This document shows, in pieces, positions 60,087 to 64,000 of a stretch of DNA of 64,000 nucleotides. Source of the stretch: CAVORB01 sp963736235 (lineage in GTDB: Bacteria; Pseudomonadota; Gammaproteobacteria; Chromatiales; Chromatiaceae); NCBI GenBank assembly GCA_963736235.1, contig CAVTOR010000031.1:310001-374000 (forward strand), given 5' to 3'. Under the pieces are notes generated by a model. The model had not been told where the DNA came from, made no database searches, and saw only the letters and a program-made list of their open reading frames with translations. The translations under genes were made by a program, and so were the position numbers. The number at the start of each line of letters is the position of its first letter. Position 1 is the first letter of the stretch.

Positions 60087-61308
60087 TCAATGCGCCGCCC
60101 ACTGCACCGACTCGAGATCGATGCCGTCTTTGTACATGTCCCACAAGGGGGAGAGCTCGCGCAGCCTGCCCACCTGGCCGCGGATCTTCTCGATCGCGTA
60201 GTCGACTTCCTCCTGCGTCGAGAAGCGGCCCAGGGTGAAGCGGATGCGAGCTGTGGGCGAGCTCGTCATCGCGCGCCGAGGGCGCGCAGCACATAGCTCG
60301 GCTCCAGGCTGGCGGAGGTGCAGGCGGAACCCGAAGAGACCGCCAGGTCCTTGAGCGCCATGATCAGGGACTCGCCCTCGACGAAGGCGAAGCTCACGTT
60401 CAGGTTGCCGGCGACCCGCTGCTCCTCGTCGCCGTTGAGGAAGACCTGCTCCATGTCCCTGCAGGCCGTCCCACAAGCGCTGGCGCAAAGCGCAGCACGC
60501 GCTCGTTCTCCGCCGCCATCTCCTCCGCGCCGATCCGAAAGGCCTCGCCCATGCCGACGATCTGATGGGTGGCCAGGGTGCCGGAGCGCATGCCGCGCTC
60601 GTGGCCGCCGCCGTGCATCTGCGCCTCGATGCGCACCCGCGGCTTGCGGCGCACGTACAGGGCGCCGATGCCCTTGGGGCCGTAGATCTTGTGGGCGGAA
60701 AAGGACATCAGGTCGACCTTTTGGTCGCTGCCAGGTCGATCGGTACCTTGCCGGTGCTCTGCGCCGCGTCGACATGGAAAGAGCACCTTGCGGGCACGGG
60801 TCATCTCGCCGATGGCTGCGATGTCCTGGATGACGCCGATCTCGTTGTTGACGTGCATGATCGACACCAGGATGGTGTCGTCACGCATGGCGGCCTCGAG
60901 CTTGCCCAGGTCGATCAGGCCGCTCGGCTCAGGGTCGAGGTAGGTGACCTCGAAACCCTCGCGCTCCAGCTGGCGACAGGTATCCAGCACCGCCTTGTGC
61001 TCGGTCTTGCAGGTGATGATGTGCTTGCCCTTCTTCTGGTAGAAGTGGGCGGCGCCCTTCATCGCGAGGTTGTTGGACTCGGTCGCGCCGGAGGTCCAGA
61101 CGATCTCCTTGGGGTCGGCGTTGACCAATGCCGCGACCTCGCGGCGGGCCTCCTCCACCGCGGACTCCGCGCTCCAGCCGAAGGCGTGGGAGCGGGACGC
61201 CGGGTTGCCGAAGGTCCCTTCCGGGGTCAGACAGCTGCACATCTTCTCGGCCACCCTTGGGTCCACCGGGGTCGTCGCCGAGTAGTCCATGTAGACGGGT
61301 AACTTCAT
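60087..61308 (-). pseudogene. iscS: cysteine desulfurase IscS, six indels as read
   Basis: ATG 61308 begins MKLPVYMDYSATTPVDPRVA. PLP enzyme blocks: SGATESNNLAMKGAAHFY, FSAHKIYGPKGIGALYVRR (PLP lysine), GGGHERGMRSGTLATHQIVG, and the catalytic loop SSGSACTSASLEPSYVLRAL. Suspected one-base changes: near 60775 (extra), 60717-60723 (missing), 60486 (extra), 60461 (extra), 60271-60277 (extra), 60249 (extra). Correcting each gives continuous family sequence to GIDLESVQWAAH. About 404 residues. IscS supplies sulfur for Fe-S clusters and tRNA thiolation. Motifs are all conserved, so decay is unlikely. Confidence 0.88.
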
Positions 61309-61343
61309 CTCAAACTCCGAATGCGCTTGATCTCGGCGCCCGG

Positions 61344-61829
61344 TCAGGCGCCCGCAGTAGCGCGGCGACCGGGAAACCCATCCAGGCTGACTTCGGGTCG
61401 TCCCTGGCGTTCCGACGACCCCTCGACGCCCTTGCGGTCGACCAGGTCCTGAAGACTGATGCAGTTCAGGTATTCGTAGATACGTGTGCTCAGATCGTGC
61501 CAGAGGTCATGGGTCAGACAGGGGCCGTTGTTCTGACAGTTGTGCGCCCCGCCGCAGCGGGTCGTGTCCACGTTCTCGTCCACGGCAGCAATGACCTCGG
61601 CTACATGGATCTCCGCCGCCGCGCGCGCCAGGTTGTATCCGCCGCCGGGGCCGCGGACACTCGTGACCAGCGACCGTCTGCGCAGCCTGGAGAACAACTG
61701 TTCGAGATAGGAAAGGGAGATGCCCTGACGCTGGGCGATATCCGCCAGGGATATGGGCCCCTTTCCATGATGAATCGCCAGATCCAGCATGGCGGTAACG
61801 GCGTAACGACCTTTGGTGGTGAGTCTCAC
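61344..61829 (-). CDS. iscR: Fe-S-dependent transcription regulator IscR
   Basis: 161 residues from GTG 61829 (the family start RLTTKGRYAVTAMLDLA); upstream codons are non-family. Rrf2 winged helix with ISLADIAQRQGISLSYLEQL, then the cluster-binding cysteines C92, C98 and C104 with H107 (TRCGGAHNCQNNGPCLTHDL). It represses the isc operon when loaded with [2Fe-2S]. First gene of the operon, with an IscR type 1 site upstream. Confidence 0.96.
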   Translation of the reverse strand: MRLTTKGRYAVTAMLDLAIHHGKGPISLADIAQRQGISLSYLEQLFSRLRRRSLVTSVRGPGGGYNLARAAAEIHVAEVIAAVDENVDTTRCGGAHNCQNNGPCLTHDLWHDLSTRIYEYLNCISLQDLVDRKGVEGSSERQGRPEVSLDGFPGRRATAGA

Positions 61830-61872
61830 GGTTGAAGATGCTCCTGCCACTGGAAACCGTTGGTAGCCTACA

Positions 61873-61897
61873 ATACCCGACAAAAGCGATCAAGTAT
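61873..61897 (-). promoter_or_regulatory. IscR type 1 binding site upstream of iscR
   Basis: On the minus strand ATACTTGATCGCTTTTGTCGGGTAT fits the 25-nt IscR type 1 pattern (ATA-S-YY-GAC-T-RR-WWY-AGTC-RR-S-TAT) at most positions. It is 44 bp before the GTG start. Autorepression of isc is the expected role. Confidence 0.65.
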
Positions 61898-62065
61898 TGA
61901 TGGGCCTTCCGCACGCGAAGAAGCCGACTGGGAGGGTAGGCATTTGAGTAGTAGATAAGAATACAAGGATATGCCGAAAGAGTCCAATTCCAGTGCGCCG
62001 GGGAACCCCATGGCGAAGGGCCTTGCGCATTGGTCGGCGGATACGGTTGCGTGTTGCCGTGCGCC

Positions 62066-62890
62066 TCAGAGATCGGATTTAACCTTCGCGGAGCGGTCGA
62101 CCGGGACTTGCGTTGCCCCCTCACCCGAGGGCTCCTCTGCGGTGGAAACGATTTCGCACGCCTCGAGGTCCGGCAGGTGATTGAAGTGACCCGTGATCCC
62201 GCGCTGCTCGAGGGCCTTGGACATGGCCTCCATGCGCTGATCCATGAGGTGAATATGATCGAGCATGCAGTTGATCGCGTGGGCGACCGGGTCGGGGGCG
62301 TCCCGGGTGGCGCCATAGGCGTCGAAGCCGATGCGCTCGGCGGTCACCGCCCGGCGCTCGAGCTCTGCGTCGGTTGGACGCGGCCCGACTACATGGCCAG
62401 GTACACCCACCACGGTAGCGCCCGGCGCAATGGCCTTCACCACCACCGCGTTGGAGCCGATACGGGCACCGTCACCGATCTCGATCGGACCGAGCACCTT
62501 GGCCCCGGCGCCCACGACCACGTCCCGGCCGAGGGTGGGATGGCGTTTGCCCTTGTCCCAACTGGTGCCGCCCAGCGTAACGCCGTGGTAGAGGGTGCAA
62601 TCCTCGCCAATCACCGCCGTCTCCCCGATCACGACCCCCATGCCGTGATCGATGAAGAAGCGGCGTCCGATCTGGGCCCCGGGATGGATCTCGATCCCCG
62701 TGAACAGGCGGGCGACGTTGGAAACAAAACGGGCGAGCCACTTGAATCCGCGCTTCCACAGGCCGTGCGAGAGGCGGTGCATCATCACGGCGTGCAGTCC
62801 CGGATAGGTGGTGAGGACCTCGAACGCGTTGCGCGCGGCAGGGTCCCGCTCGAACACGCAGGCGATGTCTTCGCGCAATCGATCGAACAT
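62066..62890 (-). CDS. cysE: serine O-acetyltransferase CysE
   Basis: 274 residues from ATG 62890 (MFDRLREDIACVFERDPAAR). Left-handed beta-helix hexapeptide repeats: GIEIHPGAQIGRRFFIDHGM, GVVIGETAVIGEDCTLYHGV, TLGGTSWDKGKRHPTLG and GPIEIGDGARIGSNAVVVK. It makes O-acetylserine for cysteine synthesis, the sulfur donor for IscS. It lies just upstream of iscR, the common gammaproteobacterial arrangement. An N-terminal extension to 62911 is possible. Confidence 0.95.
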   Translation of the reverse strand: MFDRLREDIACVFERDPAARNAFEVLTTYPGLHAVMMHRLSHGLWKRGFKWLARFVSNVARLFTGIEIHPGAQIGRRFFIDHGMGVVIGETAVIGEDCTLYHGVTLGGTSWDKGKRHPTLGRDVVVGAGAKVLGPIEIGDGARIGSNAVVVKAIAPGATVVGVPGHVVGPRPTDAELERRAVTAERIGFDAYGATRDAPDPVAHAINCMLDHIHLMDQRMEAMSKALEQRGITGHFNHLPDLEACEIVSTAEEPSGEGATQVPVDRSAKVKSDL

Positions 62891-62907
62891 CAAATACTCC
62901 TCGGGTC

Positions 62908-63717
62908 TCACTCGCTCGCCGGGCCGCAGCCCGTCGTCGCCCCGTCGATTTCGCCCTTGGGCTTGCGGAATCGATCGGATGTCTTGCGGCCCTGGGCGGC
63001 GCTGAGAACGCCGCGCAGGATGTTGAGCTCTATCCGGTCCGGGCGCGCGCGGTTGAATAGCCGCCGCAAGCGCCGCAGCAGCTTGCGTGACTGGTCGGGA
63101 TCGCTGAACCCCAGGTCCACCAGCGCCTGGGCAAGGTGCTGGTGGAACCCTTCCATGGCCTCCGCCGGCGCCAGGTCCCTGGGGACATCCGCCAGCCGCC
63201 GGCCCTCGCGCTCACGCAGCGTGCGATGGATCTCATAGGCGAAAACCTGGGCCGCGGCCGCCAGGTTCAACGAGCTGAACGCCGGGTTGACGGGGATATT
63301 GACCAGGTAGTGGCAACGGGCGAGCTCTTCGTTCGTGAGGCCGGAGCTCTCCCGCCCCAGCACCAGGGCGACCTCACCCCCAGCCGCCTCGTCGAGCAGG
63401 CGCTCCGCGCAATCCCTCGGCTCCAACAGGGGCCACTCGATTGATCGCAGACGGGCGCTGGAGCCCACCACTACCCGACAACCCGCCAGTGCCCCGACCA
63501 GGTCATGATGGACGCCGGCGGCCGCGAGAAGATCATCTGCCCCGGAGGCCCGCGCCAACGCCTCCGCGTTCGGGAAGTGGCGGGGCCGCACCAGCTCAAG
63601 ACGACGCAGGCATTGCGTCTTCATCGCCCGTGCCACGGCGCCGATGTTTCCCGGGTGGGTTGTCTCCACGAGCACAAAGCGGATGCGATCGAGCAGCGAG
63701 AGGGTGGTGTTCATCAT
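62908..63717 (-). CDS. trmJ: tRNA (cytidine/uridine-2'-O)-methyltransferase TrmJ
   Basis: 269 residues. SPOUT knot signatures: RIRFVLVETTHPGNIGAVAR, LVLGRESSGLTNEELARCHY, and IPVNPAFSSLNLAAAAQVFA. It methylates position 32 of several tRNAs. The C-terminal helical region (FHQHLAQALVDLGFSDPDQS) is usual. It overlaps or abuts cysE and is divergent from suhB. Confidence 0.95.
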   Translation of the reverse strand: MMNTTLSLLDRIRFVLVETTHPGNIGAVARAMKTQCLRRLELVRPRHFPNAEALARASGADDLLAAAGVHHDLVGALAGCRVVVGSSARLRSIEWPLLEPRDCAERLLDEAAGGEVALVLGRESSGLTNEELARCHYLVNIPVNPAFSSLNLAAAAQVFAYEIHRTLREREGRRLADVPRDLAPAEAMEGFHQHLAQALVDLGFSDPDQSRKLLRRLRRLFNRARPDRIELNILRGVLSAAQGRKTSDRFRKPKGEIDGATTGCGPASE

Positions 63718-63792
63718 GAACGCTGAGCTTCTTCAGAATATCGCTTCATTGTCAAGCTTTGATACAGGGCGCGCATGGAGTATCTTTCCCCG

Positions 63793-64000
63793 ATGCACCC
63801 CATGCTCAACATCGCTACCCGCGCGGCGCGCAGCGCCGGACGCATCCTGCTGCGCTACGCCGAGCGCCTCGACCAAGTCGCGGTCACGACCAAGAGCCGA
63901 AACGACTTCGTCAGCGAAGTGGATCGCAGCGCCGAAGATGCGATCATCCACGAGCTACGCAGCAAGTTCCCCGACCACGCGATCCTGGCGGAGGAGAGCG
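63793..64000 (+). CDS. suhB: inositol-1-monophosphatase SuhB, partial (runs off window end)
   Basis: 69 residues from ATG 63793. MHPMLNIATRAARSAGRILL, then KSRNDFVSEVDRSAEDAIIH, match the N-terminus of SuhB-type inositol monophosphatases; the conserved EES of the metal site (LAEES) ends the window. In E. coli SuhB also modulates rRNA transcription antitermination. Divergent from trmJ with a 75-bp gap. Confidence 0.93.
   Translation, partial: MHPMLNIATRAARSAGRILLRYAERLDQVAVTTKSRNDFVSEVDRSAEDAIIHELRSKFPDHAILAEES

Noticed and set aside
1..64000. CRISPR arrays, tRNA or rRNA genes, prophage
   Set aside because: No regularly spaced repeats, no cloverleaf with a TTCGA-type arm, no rRNA-like sequence and no phage structural genes were seen by reading; a tRNAscan or Infernal run would be decisive.

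Overview
The window is GC-rich DNA (about 65 percent by eye) from a gammaproteobacterium. The gene content points to a sulfur-oxidising member of the Chromatiales, near Ectothiorhodospiraceae or Thioalkalivibrio-like lineages. The markers are soxY and soxZ with their thiosulfate-carrier signatures, a sulfur-globule-type secreted protein, a DsrC/TusE-family protein and a rhodanese. The housekeeping loci match this group: the complete iscR-S-U-A-hscBA-fdx-iscX operon with cysE and trmJ, the mreBCD-mrdA-rodA-mltB-rlpA-dacA cluster, gatCAB, pilBCD-coaE and groES-groL. The species cannot be named from the sequence alone.

Layout. 0-1 kb: partial MFS transporter. 1.1-12 kb, minus strand: lipB, ybeD, a D-amino-acid-transaminase-like gene, dacA, rlpA, mltB, rodA, mrdA, mreD, mreC, mreB, which together make the cell-wall elongation and lipoylation block. 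12.4-15.8 kb: gatCAB. 15.8-19 kb: truncated haemoglobin, groL-groES behind a CIRCE operator, and a TfoX-domain gene. 19.2-27.1 kb: malate synthase G, a DsrC-like protein, a cNMP/CBS/DUF294 regulator with an exonuclease, and acetyl-CoA synthetase (acetate assimilation). 27.3-34.7 kb: a structured intergenic region, a NYN-plus-cold-shock-domain protein, pilB, pilC, pilD, coaE, a ClC channel and a small secreted Cys protein. 34.8-45 kb: pckG, sulfur globule protein, pyrC, mlaA, TraB/GumN protein, rnt, grxD, an asparagine-synthase-type amidotransferase and hydantoinase B. 45-49 kb: sodB, a short AT-rich accessory patch that looks like a decayed integron gene cassette, a Sel1 protein, a PEP-mutase-family lyase and a 65-residue protein. 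49-55 kb: a MoxR ATPase/VWA-metallopeptidase pair, bepA, soxYZ and an LpxL-like acyltransferase. 55.5-64 kb: rhodanese, the ISC operon, cysE, trmJ and a partial suhB.

Two themes join the genes. One is periplasmic sulfur and redox chemistry (SoxYZ, sulfur globules, rhodanese, DsrC-like, Fe-S assembly, Fe-SOD, monothiol glutaredoxin). IscR-type 25-nt sites can be seen before iscR and before sodB. The other is two-carbon and gluconeogenic metabolism (Acs, malate synthase G, GTP-PEPCK).

Major caveat: at least a dozen genes, many of them normally essential (mreC, mreD, mrdA, gatA, pyrC, hscA, iscS), are broken by one-base insertions or deletions. About 22 can be counted and they cluster in mreC and iscS. 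Reading frames resume perfectly after each one, so I treat most as sequencing or assembly indels rather than true pseudogenes. These genes are annotated across their full spans. No CRISPR array, tRNA or rRNA gene was found.
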